A DNA stretch of 64,000 bases from assembly GCA_021613375.1 (NCBI GenBank), contig CM038722.1, positions 29,323,403-29,387,402 of the forward strand, given 5' to 3'. The DNA is from Megaleporinus macrocephalus. Its lineage: Eukaryota; Chordata; Actinopteri; Characiformes; Anostomidae. Of the stretch, positions 45,151-56,568 are shown piece after piece. Under the pieces are notes generated by a model that saw nothing but the letters and a program-made list of their open reading frames with translations, had not been told where the DNA came from and ran no database searches. Numbering within the stretch: position 1 is the first letter of the stretch; the number at the start of each line of letters is the position of its first letter. Made by a program: the position numbers and the translations under genes.

Positions 45151-46601
45151 ATACTCTACGATTAAAAAAGACCCCTAAAAAAATTAGGCTAAAAAAAACT
45201 GAAGTACAAGTAAAAATATGTACCATTAAAGGAAAAAAACATAGTCGAGCATCACCATGAGAACAGTTGGAATTCTTTACTTTCCACCTCATTCTATTCT
45301 GCAATACCTGCCAATCCAGAACACATCAGAGTCCATTCTGTTTCAACTCCATTCACATCTACTTTTCTTCATTAATCCCATAAGCTTGGAAAAAAAACGA
45401 AACAAGCCACCTGATCTCAAGCGCCGCCGCTCTACTTCCCATTACTCAAATCTCTCTCTGACCTTGTGGGAAATAAATCAGCATGGATATAACAACAACA
45501 ACAAAAAAAGATTATTTACAGCGCGTCCGTCAGGCTAGGAAGCTTTTAACTCGGGCACCAATACAAAAAGGAAGACCACGAATGACCATTTCAGCTCATT
45601 TGATGCAACTTGATTTAAACCAAGCCAACCGACTCAAGGCTGATGATAAAGTTAATTAACTTTATTGGATTTCTTTCCTGAATGCTGTTTGAAATCATTG
45701 AGCTGATTGATTCAAGTTGAAAGCACGAATTTACAGACATTTCTAGTCTAGGCACTGGAGATATGAAGCTAATGTAGCTACAAAGTAACTCTGTGAGCTG
45801 TAGCACTATAAAACTACACACCTATAGTGTGTCTCAAAACCTAGTGAGTGTCTAAGTAGGCTGTCTAGGTAGCAGTTGTGTAAGTATCAGTGTTCTCTCC
45901 TCATCTCTCCTCATAAAACAGATTACTGAGACGCTCTAGTTAGAGAGAGACTGCATCACGGCTTGTTCCCGCCCACTGCAGCACGCGACCGGTGGTTTAG
46001 CTGGTTGCTAAGCTACCGGTCGGCATCCAAAACAATAGCCCAAGGCTTAAAAATCCGCTAGCATAAATGCTAATGTCTCGAGTATAAAATTGCTAAATGG
46101 TGAACGACTCGTTACAGAGTTGATAATAAAATACGGTTTTGTGTGATTATATGACCAGAAACACATTAAAACTTCAGAGAGAATCAAAATAACCACTTCA
46201 CTGCTCGTAGATTAGCCTGTGTTGTATCATGGGATTGTCTTAGCCGCTGAGGAAGCGTTCAGTACTTTCTTAAAATCAGGTCTAAATAAGGTTCCTCAGT
46301 ATTCAGCATGTTAAAGGTATCTAAGTATTGGGACAGTCTACATGTCGGGAGCACATACTATGATGTAAAATGCTGCCTATGTAGACCCTCACTAGGTTTT
46401 GAAACGCATCCTTATTCATCACACAATAGTCTCAAACTGAGTTGTTCGTTTTTCATATTTAAGGTGAAAATGGAGAAGCTGGCTGACATTAGCTTCATGT
46501 TTTAATCACTGATTTGATGTCTTTAAAAATGATTTTGCATAGTTGTGGTAATAGCATGTGCACTATATACTCAATACAGCATTGAGCAGTGTGAGCACTA
46601 A
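45151..46601. other. Intergenic, no gene recognised
   Basis: Nothing gene-like. A CCTAGTGAGTGTCTAAGTAG segment near 45840 and the diverged inverse CATGTCGGGAGC... near 46340 may be ends of an old element, but I could not fix it. Confidence 0.3.
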
Positions 46602-47272
46602 GGGTTGCATGATTTCAGTTATGCAGTTATGTGATGGAAGTCAAACTGTTGCTGACTAATCATTGGCAACGTCACGGATAAAACCAATGGAGGAGGAAAG
46701 ATTTGCAACAAGGGACTTCAAAAAGTCAGATTGGTAGAGCTTGACATGCCCTTTCCAAAGAGTTCTGGATTGCACCGCTAGTCTTCAGGGGACCTGAGAT
46801 ATGGACCACGGTATCTCACGAATTTGGCACCCCCTAGGAGGCCTTGCTCGAGATGCTAGCCTGCAACGAAGGTCTGGAGAGGCGGTGAAATTTAGAGCAC
46901 GGAAATTGGCTAAAAATAGGATTAACCGAGTTGAACCTTTACACCATTATAGGAGAGTATGCCCACTTTCCATCAACTTCTGAAGCGTAGGCTTTTTAAA
47001 TAGGAAACCGAAGACAATTCGGTTCACTGTCTGATCTCTGGAGCTCTGTAGGTTGGAGAAGAAAAATTAGAACGAAGCCAGACTTCACAGACCAGGAGAC
47101 GGTGATGTGCCTTTTCTAACAATACTCACCTTGATATCAGCCGACTCTGCATCTGTGGTCTTCTCTGAGGCATCCATGTTTCAGTGTCGTAATCATGTGA
47201 TCAGGGATTTGTTGGATCTAAGCGCCATTGACAAGCAGTAAAGTTGGCCAGTTGATTAGTCGGTGCAACCCC
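46602..47272. mobile_element. Possible hAT-like element with TTGCA ends
   Basis: Left AGGGTTGCATGATTTCAG, right TTGATTAGTCGGTGCAACCCCT, a short imperfect inverse pair typical of AGGGGTTGCA-type hAT ends. The flanks show no clear 8-bp duplication. A 60-codon frame inside (46801-46983) is unassigned. Confidence 0.35.
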
Positions 47273-47465
47273 TCGTCTGTCACTGTTCAATCTTTTATGC
47301 CTGGCCCATCGTTGTAGCACTTGCCTGTGTTCCCAAACAAGAGATGTACACAAGGATGGTTTTAGCTGTTACTATTTTTAGGCATATCATGGATTCCAAC
47401 CATTCCTGTTATCAGGGGTTTTATTGCTGAAAGCTAATCGCCTCACAAACCACTATAATATATAT

Positions 47466-47550
47466 ATAATAATTCTGGTTCCATTGACTTACATTGAGAG
47501 TAAAGTATGTTTTGGTCTCTCCTGTAAAGCTGAAATTTTGGAGATAGCGG

Positions 47551-47552
<2 letters not shown>
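47466..47552. mobile_element. TA-flanked MITE copy C9 (5' truncated)
   Basis: TTCTGGTTCCATTGACTTAC, GAGAGTAAAGTATG, then GGAGATAGCGGCGATA at the end, running straight into a (TA)n tract at the position of the TA target site. Confidence 0.65.

Positions 47553-47624
<72 letters not shown>
47553..47624. repeat. (TA)n microsatellite
   Basis: 36 TA repeats grown from the target-site TA of a family C MITE. Confidence 0.97.
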
Positions 47625-47632
<8 letters not shown>

Positions 47633-48122
47633 TAACTCTAAATGTATCTGGGGGTTTGCTATAGAACAGGCCGTACAATAATTTAGACACTGATATAGAG
47701 ATAATCATCATTCATGAGTTAAAACATACCTCCCACAGCCGAGCAGCCGAACGCGTCTCAGCAGATTGCTTACATTGGCGGAAAGCTGAAAATGTTAGAT
47801 TTTCTGGGCAAAGCATCTCAGTAAGACCATTAGCAGCTGTTGCTGTTCTGACTGATGTCCTTTATGAGTGAAAAAAGGATGAAGTCTTGTGGGATGATGG
47901 GGAAGCCAAACAACAGACATAAAAGAGGATTTATGGACTAATGGTAGGTTGTAGCTTTAGCTTAGAACATTTTTTTTCTTTTTTAAACACACTCACTGAC
48001 ACACTGACCGCTTCATTCCCAGACACTGACCAAACTTAAACATCTTGTACTGATAAATAAGACTCCCTGACTGCTGACTGGGCTATAGAAGTCATACTCT
48101 CCTTCCATCACTCACTGAGGTG

Positions 48123-48250
48123 CACACACTCATAGACACATACACACACACAAATACACATACACACACACAAATACACATAGAGACACAGACACACGCA
48201 CACACACAAATACACATACACACACACAAATACACATACACACATCCACG
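48123..48250. repeat. (CACACAAATACACATA)n repeat
   Basis: CA-rich tandem array with a unit of about 20 bp (TACACACACACAAATACACA), four to five copies with interruptions. Confidence 0.9.
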
Positions 48251-48384
48251 CATAATCCCAAATACAACAAGAAATAAAATCAGCTTCAGAACGCTGTATA
48301 GATACAAACCCACCGAACAGCAGCTTCTTTCATGTATAAATAAATCCTCACAGCTCCAAAACCCTACAGCATTCAGTGTTCTTC

Positions 48385-48668
48385 AATTGCCAGGACCCCC
48401 TTAGAAGAGATCTTATGTGGGTGGTGTATCATTTTCAGCACTGCAGTGACACTGATGTGGTGCTGGTGTGAGTGGATTAGACACAGAATGCTGCTGGAGT
48501 GTGTCCACTCACTGTCCACTCTATTAGATACTCCTACTTTGGTGGTCCACCTTGTAGCTGTAAAGTAAGAGACGACAGCTTATCTGTTGCTGCACAGTTT
48601 TTATTCCTCTAGTGCTTCATCTGAACAATCAACAGTTTGTACTGACAGTTTAGGCTTTAAAAGTTTAA
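48385..48668. mobile_element. Hairpin-type element copy D3, left half
   Basis: TTCAATTGCCAGGACCCCCT, CACTGCAGTGACACTGATGT, GTCCACTCACTGTCCACTCT and GGTCCACCTTGTAGCTGTAA are family D blocks. The copy breaks off near CTAGTGCTTCATCTGAAC and is followed by the 20-bp minisatellite. A short central D fragment reappears at 49803-49880. Confidence 0.7.
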
Positions 48669-48670
48669 TG

Positions 48671-49802
48671 CTAGTGGTGTAGTGGTAAGTATGGTGGTGT
48701 AGTGGTTATTACGGTGGTGTAGTGGTTAGTACGGTGGTGTAGTGGTTAGTACGGTGGTGTAGTGGTTAGTACGGTGGTGTAGTGGTTAGTATGGTGGTGT
48801 AGTGGTTAGTATGGTGGTGTAGTTGTTAGTAAGGTGGTGTAGTGGTTAGTATGGTGGTGTAGTGGTTAGTATGGTGGTGTAGTGGTTAGTAAGGTGGTGT
48901 AGTGGTTAGTACGGTGGTGTAGTGGTTAGTACGGTGGTGTAGTGGTTAGTACGGTGGTGTAGTGGTTAGTATGGTGGTGTAGTGGTTAGTACGGTGGTGT
49001 AGTGGTTAGTACGGTGTTGTAGTGGTTAGTAAGGTGGTGTAGTGGTTAGTAAGGTGGTGTAGTGGTTAGTACGGTGGTGTAGTGGTTAGTACGGTGGTGT
49101 AGTGGTTAGTACGGTGGTGTAGTGGTTAGTATGGTGGTGTAGTGGTTAGTATGGTGGTGTAGTGGTTAGTACGGTGGTGTAGTGGTGGTGTAGTGGTCAG
49201 TACAGTGGTGTAGGGGTTAGTACAGTGGTGTAGTGGTTAGTATGGTGGTGTAGTGGTTAGTATGGTGGTGTAGTAGTTAGTACGGTGGTGTAGTGGTTAG
49301 TACGGTGGTGTAGTGGTTAGTACGGTGGTGTAGTGGTTAGTATGGTGGTGTAGTGGTTAGTACGGTGGTGTAGTGGTTAGTACGGTGGTGTAGTGGTTAG
49401 TATGGTGGTGTAGTGGTTAGTATGGTGGTGTAGTGGTTAGCACGGTGGTGTAGTGGTTAGTATGGTGGTGTAGTGGTTAGCACGGTGGTGTAGTGGTTAG
49501 TACGGTGGTGTAGTGGTTAGTACGGTGGTGTAGTGGTTAGTACGGTGGTGTAGTGGTTAGTACGGTGGTGTAGTGGTTAGTATGGTGGTGTAGTGGTTAG
49601 TATGGTGGTGTAGTGGTTAGTACGGTGGTGTAGTGGTGGTGTAGTGGTTAGTACAGTGGTGTAGGGGTTAGTACAGTGGTGTAGTGGTTAGTACGGTGGT
49701 GTAGTGGTTAGTACGGTGGTGTAGTGGTTAGTAAGGTGGTGTAGTGGTTAGTACGGTGGTGTAGTGGTTAGTACGGTGGTGTAGTGGTTAGTACGGTGGT
49801 GC
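48671..49802. repeat. 20-bp minisatellite (about 56 units), each with a Pol III A-box
   Basis: The unit is GGTGGTGTAGTGGTTAGTAC followed in frame by the next copy, exact 20-bp periodicity for 1.13 kb. Variation is mainly at the last positions (TACG, TATG, TAAG, CACG). Two shortened 11-bp units (at 49181 and 49632) mark a 451-bp higher-order spacing, both followed by TAGTACAGTGGTGTAGGGG-like variants. The core TGGTGTAGTGG fits the tRNA A-box TRGYNNANNNG; no B-box is present. The unit resembles the D-arm region of the tRNA-like head of common fish SINEs (GGTGGTGTAGTGGTTAGCAC), which is its likely source. Confidence 0.96.
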
Positions 49803-49880
49803 AGGGGTCACAGGACGCTGCCCACAGGACATTGAACACAGGACACCGCCCACCGCCTGCAGGATGCTGTTATTCTAGAA
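49803..49880. mobile_element. Central fragment of family D element
   Basis: GGGGTCACAGGACGCTGCCC, further CACAGGACAYYG units and GCAGGATGCTGTTATTCTAG correspond to the D centre also seen at 36746-36955 and 44775-44820. Together with 48385-48668 it brackets the 20-bp minisatellite. Confidence 0.65.
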
Positions 49881-50004
49881 ATTGTTAAATCGTATGAGCA
49901 AAGTCATTCAGTAAACATGCTGAGTTCCAACATGTGATAAGGAGAGACAGTACGAGGAGCAGAAGCTCTAACCACAACATATTTGGTGAATTACTTGTGT
50001 GGGT

Positions 50005-50310
50005 TTTTCAGTGTTCAGGACCCCCACAGGACCTCCACTGAGATTTTATTGTTTGGGTGGAGGATCATTCTCAGCAATGATGTCTAAGTGTGTGTGGCAC
50101 AGGTACAAGTGGAACAGAGACAGCGGTGCTGTGTCCACTCACCGTCCACTCTATTTAACACTCCCTGGTCCACCTGCGGGGGTCCTGACCATTGATGAAC
50201 ATGGTAATCTTACATGGGGGGATGAGCATGGGGGCTAATGAATTATGCAGAGAAACAGATGGACTGCAGTCTGTAATTTTAGAACTGAATAGTATGTCCA
50301 CAATACAAAA
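50005..50310. mobile_element. Family D element copy D5 (internally deleted)
   Basis: CAGTGTTCAGGACCCCCACA, GAGGATCATTCTCAGCAATG, GTGTCCACTCACCGTCCACT, then GGGGTCCTGACCATTGATGA and GACTGCAGTCTGTAATTTTA. The halves join without the central block. Confidence 0.65.
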
Positions 50311-50339
50311 CAAAAATCAGAATCCACTCTTTATACCTT

Positions 50340-50720
50340 TATTACAGCTTTCATTCCTTTCAGGAGATTCACGTTCAGTTTCTCACAGAGACTCACCTCC
50401 AAAGTTCACTGTTTTCTGCTTCTCACCATCCAAACAACCCCAAACACGTTCAGTGATGTTGAGGTTCTGGACTCTGAGGTGGTCAGTCCTTGATTCTGAG
50501 AACCTTGATTTGTGTCTGTTTTCTTTTTGTTTCTCTTTTTCTCAGTGAGGAGCTTCTTACATAGCTACGCATCCTTTCAGACCCATAGCACTGAGGTGTC
50601 TTCGCACAGTGGAAGGATGGACAGAAACACCTGTGGATGTTTTCAGATCTAAAGCAAGAGTGGAGCTTGATATTTTCTCAAAGATGAAAGTGCTGCTTAT
50701 TTGATGGGGCCAGTTTTGGT
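50340..50720. repeat. Dispersed repeat G, copy 2
   Basis: Partner of 7895-8300 (GTTCAGTGATGTTGAGGTTC; CATCCTTTCAGACCCATAGC). Family unknown. Confidence 0.5.
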
Positions 50721-50824
50721 GGTCCTGCAGGTGGGTATTTGGGCATCTCTATAGCTTTTATTATTTTTTTTTATCCCAGTTTTTGAACTTTTCTTTAAGA
50801 ACAGATTATTATTTAATTTCTTTT

Positions 50825-50890
50825 CCGAAACTACGGTCCGGGTTGGATTCCCGGTCTGGGTCGTTCTGTGTGGAGGTTGCACGTGACCAC
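50825..50890 (+). mobile_element. tRNA-derived SINE fragment with B-box-like motif
   Basis: CGGTCCGGGTTGGATTCCCG contains GGTTGGATTCC, one mismatch from a B-box, then GTCGTTCTGTGTGGAGGTTG as in other copies of the fish SINE body. The A-box part is missing. Confidence 0.55.
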
Positions 50891-52000
50891 ACCAGAAGGC
50901 AAAGGCCCCACCTACTAAGAAGGGGGCGGTTTAATGGTGTACCAGGTCTTCCAGGTGAGTGTTAGGAATGCCATTTACTCTGTATTTGAAGTCCAGTTTT
51001 GGAAACTTTATTAAGCTTTGTTTAATTATCTTGGCCTTTCTACTCTGGCTAGTGAGACTTTAATGCAGCATTAATTGGCATCAATTTAAACCTACTGTAG
51101 ATAAGCTCTTGCATGCCCGCCTTCGTGTAATTACTGTGTGGCTTTGTAGCCTTTTATAATGACTTTTTGCACAAGAACAAATTGCCTACACAGTAAAACC
51201 GCATGAGCAATAAACTGATCCTCGCAGTTTAGGCCTATGAATATGAATTGCTAGGCTACCTCACATCACACATCCATCCGTCACTCCGCTTACAGCTCTC
51301 AGACGGAACGAAATGTACCACATGAGTAAATTGGATAGAAACATTCAATCGTGTATGCGTGAGAGCCAGCGAGTGGGCAGTATGTTCTTTCATGTTGGAC
51401 TTCTCACCCATCTGCAGATGCGATATTGCATAAACATTGACAGACACCTTCGTTAAGTACGAGCGTAGGGACCGTCACAGCTTCCCGTCAGGACGAGCAA
51501 TGGTAAGACCAGCGTGCGTCTGTAACCAATTCAAAAGCATGCACACTTACTAATAACACCTAGAGGAGCCTATTTTCCAGGCAGAGGGCCTAGTGCTACA
51601 TTAGAAAGAGACAACTGCCACTCTCATTGGAGGACGAGTAACAGCCGCCAAGCTGTTTCCAAGAACTGTATGGGAAAAGAAAACATGGCAAAGAGAAATG
51701 AAGAGAAAACCACTATGTATGGAGCCTCACTTCAGAATCGCAGACAATATATGGGCCAACCGGCGTATAACATTTCAGATGTGACCACCAACGGGTTAAC
51801 ATGAATTAGTCATATTTAAATTCCACATTAACTTTAATAGAAGCCAGAATTAAGCCTGTCATCACTGCAGTAATGAGTGAATTCCTGTGAATGCTGATCT
51901 GCATGTCTACGTCATTAAACCAGCTGTTTTACAGGCTGTTAAATCAATACTGTATTACAGATGCCGAGAACAGCGGAGGCCGCTTATTTACGAACCTGTC
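50891..52000. other. Intergenic, no gene recognised
   Basis: Mixed composition with no recognised repeat. The interval 51050-51240 contains several TAATTA/ATTAAT words and could be conserved non-coding DNA, but that needs alignment. Confidence 0.3.
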
Positions 52001-52354
52001 GCCGCATGCTGAGATTCATGGCGATGGAGGACAGCGCCGAGGTTCTACAGATTGCTTAGCCTTGAATTCATTTCGCCGCGACAGATTCATGTAGAGGGCG
52101 AAAGCAGAAGTGTCAAAAGCAGCAATTTCAGTAGTCCAGATGAGAGCGGCCTTGGCCCTCCGGACAAACCATCTGTTCTCCAGCAAGACGGCCAGCAGAC
52201 TGTTGCTCCTGAGGAGCTGTATCTGAAAGGCCTTCGCTGACCATGACATGTCTTGAAAAGAGTAAACTAGGACATTTGGGGTCAGTGTGAAAGTTCCAGT
52301 GACCTGTACTTCTATCCTTCGTGCTAAGGACTGAGAAAAGGAGACGTCATTCAT
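52001..52354. other. GC-richer island open on both strands, unassigned
   Basis: A + frame at 52052-52240 ends in PEELYLKGLR and a - frame of 112 codons runs over 52016-52354. Base composition differs from the flanks. There is no start context, splice pair or domain I recognise; a decayed mobile element is possible since a known transposase relic begins 400 bases downstream. Confidence 0.25.
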
Positions 52355-52751
52355 ATAAAGAAGCTGCTGGTGTTCTCAGAACAATGGACTGACCACCTAA
52401 GCGTGTCGACGTGTTGGAAAAACAGGTATGTATGGAGAACTGAGAGACCATGAGCAGGGGCTGACGTCCGAGCATCTCTGAAATGGCAAGACTTGTGTGT
52501 ATCTTGCAGTCAGCAATCAATGGTTGTCCAATTGACCAGTTGTCCAGTTGAGTACCAATTAAGAGTTGTCCAAAGTAGGACAAACTATGTCCCGGTGACT
52601 GGGCGCTAGGCTTGAAGCCCACCGATATGCAAGGACAAACGCTACTGAGCAGCTACCCAGCAGTAAGGTAAGGTGCAGAACATTCATAATGACCATTACA
52701 ATAGAAACATGCAATGCACTGATCTTGCTCCAGCAACGTAAGTCCCTTCAA

Positions 52752-53015
52752 TGGACGTGAGACATCAAAATTGGACCTTCCAGCAGTGGAAGATGGTTGC
52801 CTGGTCTAATAAGTCCTGTTTTAATTTTCATCATGTGGATGTACAAGCATTCGTGCACAGTTTGCCTGCGGAACAAGGAGTCAGATCAAGGATAGGATGT
52901 AATGTTGGGAAAACCTGGATGCAGGTATTCATGCAGATGTCAATTAGACACGTAACCGTCTTAAACATCATATAGACCCAGAACATTCCTTCATGGGAAC
53001 GGCATGGCATACACA
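52752..53015 (+). pseudogene. Tc1-family transposase relic
   Basis: The frame at 52751-52975 reads NWTFQQWKMVAWSNKSCF then FHHVDVQAFVHSLP, which aligns with the W-KKVAWSDESRF-HHVDGR block holding the first catalytic Asp of this fish Tc1-like transposase type. Here that Asp is Asn (WSNKS) and about 15 residues before GKTW are missing. Beyond the stop, a frame with IPSWERHG matches the HPFMETV-type continuation. Inactive. Confidence 0.75.
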
Positions 53016-53027
53016 TTGTTCCAAAAC

Positions 53028-53125
53028 TAGGGCTGCACCTACTGATTAATATTTCAATCGATTACTCTTAACGATTATTTTTTCCGATTAGTCTATTAAT
53101 CTAATGACAAATTTTTAGATTGCTC
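53028..53125. mobile_element. End fragment of a hAT-like element
   Basis: AACTAGGGCTGCACCTACTG followed by runs of ATCGATTA, ACGATTATTTTT and GATTAGTCTATTAATC. This is the hallmark end of a common vertebrate hAT family (AGGGCTGCA... with ATCGATTAAT repeats). Only one end is seen. Confidence 0.6.
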
Positions 53126-53184
53126 TAAATTGAGTGTGTTAGGAAATTTTTTTGTAAGGTTTTGTAACCAATGGATGATGTGTG

Positions 53185-53188
<4 letters not shown>

Positions 53189-53234
<46 letters not shown>
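53189..53234. repeat. (TA)n microsatellite
   Basis: 23 TA repeats directly ahead of MITE copy C10. Confidence 0.95.
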
Positions 53235-53236
<2 letters not shown>

Positions 53237-53241
53237 TATGT

Positions 53242-53426
53242 TTGCCGTCGCTGTCGAATAAAAAAAAATTCTAAATCATTTCATTTGGACCAATAGAAGT
53301 GCTGCAAAATAGCTTGGAAAAAATTCTGGTTCCATTGACTTACATTGAAACTAAAGTATGTTTTTGATCTCTCCTGTTGCAATTTTGGATGTATTTGTTT
53401 TTCATTGGACAGTGATGAGATATCTA
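53242..53426. mobile_element. TA-flanked MITE copy C10
   Basis: Left GCCGTCGCTGTCGAATAAAA, right TTTTTCATTGGACAGTGATGA then GATA repeats. Middle: GACCAATAGAAGTGCTGCAA and CATTGACTTACATTGAAACT. (TA)n adjoins its left end and GATA/GA microsatellites (53421-53462) its right. Confidence 0.8.
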
Positions 53427-54893
53427 TCTATCTATCTATATATGAGAGAGAGAGAGAGAGAGCGAGAGAGACAGAGTATGTGTGTGTAGTAATTAGTTGT
53501 TGAATAAACACAAGGTGCTGTGAAATTGATGACCCTGTACTTTTTTGTTTTAAAGCTCCCACGGTATCGAGAACAGTCTTAGGTTCTACACTGGACGATT
53601 AAGAAACTGTTAGCAATGAGGCTTTTCAAGAGACACTACTGAAAGAAACATGTTTCACGTGTTAATAATCTTAAAATAATCTGCTAAGATAAGATAAACA
53701 GGTAAACAGGTGCTGTCCTGCTGCTGTGCTGATGAAGCTCTACGGGATGTTTGATCTCCAAGGTCTCGTGTACAGCAGTTGTACTGTTGAGCACCACACT
53801 GTTGTGTTTCTGTGTGAAACACTCCCACAACCTTAGATGTACGTGAGTGATTGTTTGTAGCTGCAGCTTGCGCTGCTAATAAATCCATGCTTTCAGTAGA
53901 CGCGGCCATCTTTGAGATGCATCGACGCACAGTATGCCAATTGAGGTCATTTCGTAATTGATAACGTCAACGCGTTGTCCTAGCTCTATAAGAACAGATT
54001 GAAAGACACACAAAAAAGGGTTGCTCTGACCCCTAAACCCCCTAAACCTAGGAACGCACTGAAACATGTGACTCGGAGCTCTTTCAGCACGTAGAAGCTC
54101 AACAGCATATTAAACGGCAGTGTTTTGGCTCAGCTGTTCTTTCAGATTGAAAAATAAATAATGGTGGTCTCTGTGTACAGTACTAAACAACTCAGCAACT
54201 GAGAAAAGACTTATACCCAAATGTCTACTTTTAGAAATCTTTATCTAGTGCCTGTGATCTGATCTCTTATCTTCCAAATTTAGTGCCACCCTGGATGATT
54301 CATCACTGCTGCGTATCACGAGGGGATTAATCTCGATCCTTCATAACAAAACTGTCTGCGTCCCTGGATACCGTTAAGAGGTTAAGGGAGGAGGAGGAGG
54401 CTACGGGAGAGGGTACAGCATCAGCTACATTCCTCCTCTATTCTATTTTTTCTAGACATGAACAGATTGAGTGGAGATTGCTACATAAGATAAATGATGA
54501 TACAGACCAGAGCTGTCTCCTCTGCATGATGTCTAGCTGGTTATCTTTGGCACAAGCTCTCTCGATACCTATTAATCCTGCCTTCACTATGGCTGTTCTC
54601 AGTGTCCTACCTGAGGATGTTTTATTGTTTGGAGGATCTAAAAGCCTGGGCTTGTAATACTTGGCAATGTGTGTCCATGAATTTGGGGCAGGCACTGAAT
54701 TTCTGATGGAGCCCTGAAGATAAAGGGTACATTTGTTTTGCTGTTGAGTTCCAATATCAGGAGTTGATCTCTCTTGATTATAGAGTGAAAGTAGGAGAAG
54801 TTTTAAGATTTAAAGAACAGAGGAAAAGTTTTAAGGGCCAATTCAGTAAGAGATGATGCTGGCAGCACAGGAGTCTTATAAAAAAAAAAGGCA
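53427..54893. other. Intergenic, no gene recognised
   Basis: Begins with GATA- and GA-type microsatellites (to about 53466). No gene or complete element in the rest. Confidence 0.35.
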
Positions 54894-54899
54894 TTTAAT
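54894..54899 (-). terminator. snrpb2: Candidate polyA signal ATTAAA of snrpb2
   Basis: ATTAAA on the - strand, 190 bases after the snrpb2 stop. It is followed within 25 bases by a T-run (54881-54890 on the opposite strand), which fits a U-rich downstream element. Confidence 0.45.
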
Positions 54900-55088
54900 A
54901 TTTGTAGCGCTCAAAAAAAACCCAAAAAAACAAAAAACCAAGCCCTCATCCCCTGTTTTCTCTCTCTCTCTCTCAAACAGCCTGTACAGTCATAAACATA
55001 TAAACCAAACCATTTAAAATAAAAAAAGAACGACCCGGTTATCAGGGTCATAGATTCAGTCCAACATGAGAGGCCCGTGCCCGTGTGA

Positions 55089-55248
55089 TCACTTCTTGGC
55101 GTAGGTGATCTTCATGGCGCAGGTGGCTGTGATCCTGAAGCCCTGCAGTGCGTCTTTGGCCACTCCTGCCTGGGTCTCGCTCTCGAACTCCACGAAGGCG
55201 ATGTCGTGTTTACCCGGAACCAGACGCACCTCTTTAAAACCCGGGAAC
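55089..55248 (-). CDS. snrpb2: SNRPB2, last coding exon (RRM2, C-terminal part)
   Basis: U2 small nuclear ribonucleoprotein B'' binds stem-loop IV of U2 snRNA together with U2A' and is part of the spliceosomal U2 snRNP in the nucleus. This exon follows acceptor CTCTCTGCGCAG and completes the Gln of FNQ (CA|G). It reads [22 protein letters not shown] (RNP1 HDIAFVEF), then DALQGFRIT and ends AMKITYAKK. The MKITYAKK ending distinguishes SNRPB2 from its paralogue SNRPA (MKISFAKK). The stop TGA is at 55089-55091. The longer open frame up to 55457 reads back into the intron. Confidence 0.95.
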
Positions 55249-55369
55249 CTGCGCAGAGAGAGCACAACACCTGATGAACATCTGAAAACTATAAACAAAG
55301 TGCATCTCTGAAATGATAATGTAAAGGAGGATTCCACCAATCTTTCAGAATTCCTGCGTAATTCAGTGG

Positions 55370-56482
55370 TTGAGATGTAAACAAGGTCAGTCAGAGTGGT
55401 GAAATGGTTCACTGAAGAAAAACCGAGAACAATTCTGGTTGTCGAATCACATCCCATTACAATGTTTACATATTAAGTATTTAATTATGCAGAATCTTTT
55501 TTTTTTTTATAAAAATGTTAATAAATTCTTTAAAATAAAATGAATGCAATGTAATTCAAATTCATTTATCTTGAGATGTTAACACAATTGCAAAGGCAAT
55601 TTACAAGATTATTTTATATTACAAGATTCTGACATGTCTCTTATCCAGACCGGTATAGAGAAGGAGCTGAAATGCATTTCATGAGGAAGTAAGCTGAGAT
55701 GTAAACAAGGTCATTCAGAGATGTTTGATGTGAAATGGTTTACTGAAGAAAGACATGCTGACTGATATATAAAATGTTAAGAATGGCAAATAAAATCATG
55801 AAATATCTGAAAAAACAAACATTTTCCTGGTTGACTATGTAGACGTACAAAGTACTGCACATAACTTTCCAGCCAGCATGTATTTAAAAATATGTTTTAG
55901 AGCAAAACACTGTCTCAAAACAGCATGACATTTCAGACCGTGTATTCATAACCACTTCATACCGTAGTTTTCTGTAACTGGGGCTTTAAGAGGGGGACGT
56001 CTTGTTCCCATCACCACCACCACCACCACTAGATTACAATGTTTACATCCTAACTATTTAGTAATGCAGAATTTTCTTAATGAAATAATGTGATACAATT
56101 TTTAAATCTTTTCTAAATCTATTCATTATAAAAAGTTGAAATGGGAAGTGGCCATGCACAATATTAAATTTTGATATGTCTGCTACCCAGACTGATACAG
56201 AAAAGGAGCTGAAATTTCATGAGGATGTAAGCTGAGGCGTAAACAAGGTCATTCAGTGCTTTGATGTGAAATAGTTCACTGAGAAAAAACAGTCTCTGAT
56301 TTCTTGATGTTGGGAACCAGGGGTCACAATGCTTACAATGCTAATATAGCCTCTATTATTATTTAAAATATAATGTTAAGAATGGCATAAAATCATGATA
56401 TATCTAAAAACAAACAAACACCACAATTTCTTGGATGATTTTGTAGTTGTACAGAGCACTTTACGCAACTCTCCAAACAGCA

Positions 56483-56568
<86 letters not shown>

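Noticed and set aside
47421..47711. 85- and 96-codon frames on both strands
   Set aside because: Run across the (TA)n microsatellite, giving Ile-Tyr repeats only.
48671..49802. CRISPR array or cluster of tRNA genes
   Set aside because: Units are directly tandem with no spacers, and only an A-box is present without B-box, acceptor stem or anticodon arm.
52016..52354. 112-codon - strand frame as a host gene
   Set aside because: No start context, splice sites or known domain; the opposite strand is also open and a transposase relic lies nearby.
55249..55457. Extension of the last snrpb2 exon to an upstream ATG
   Set aside because: The acceptor at 55249-55250 and the exact family match of the joined exons show this part is intron.
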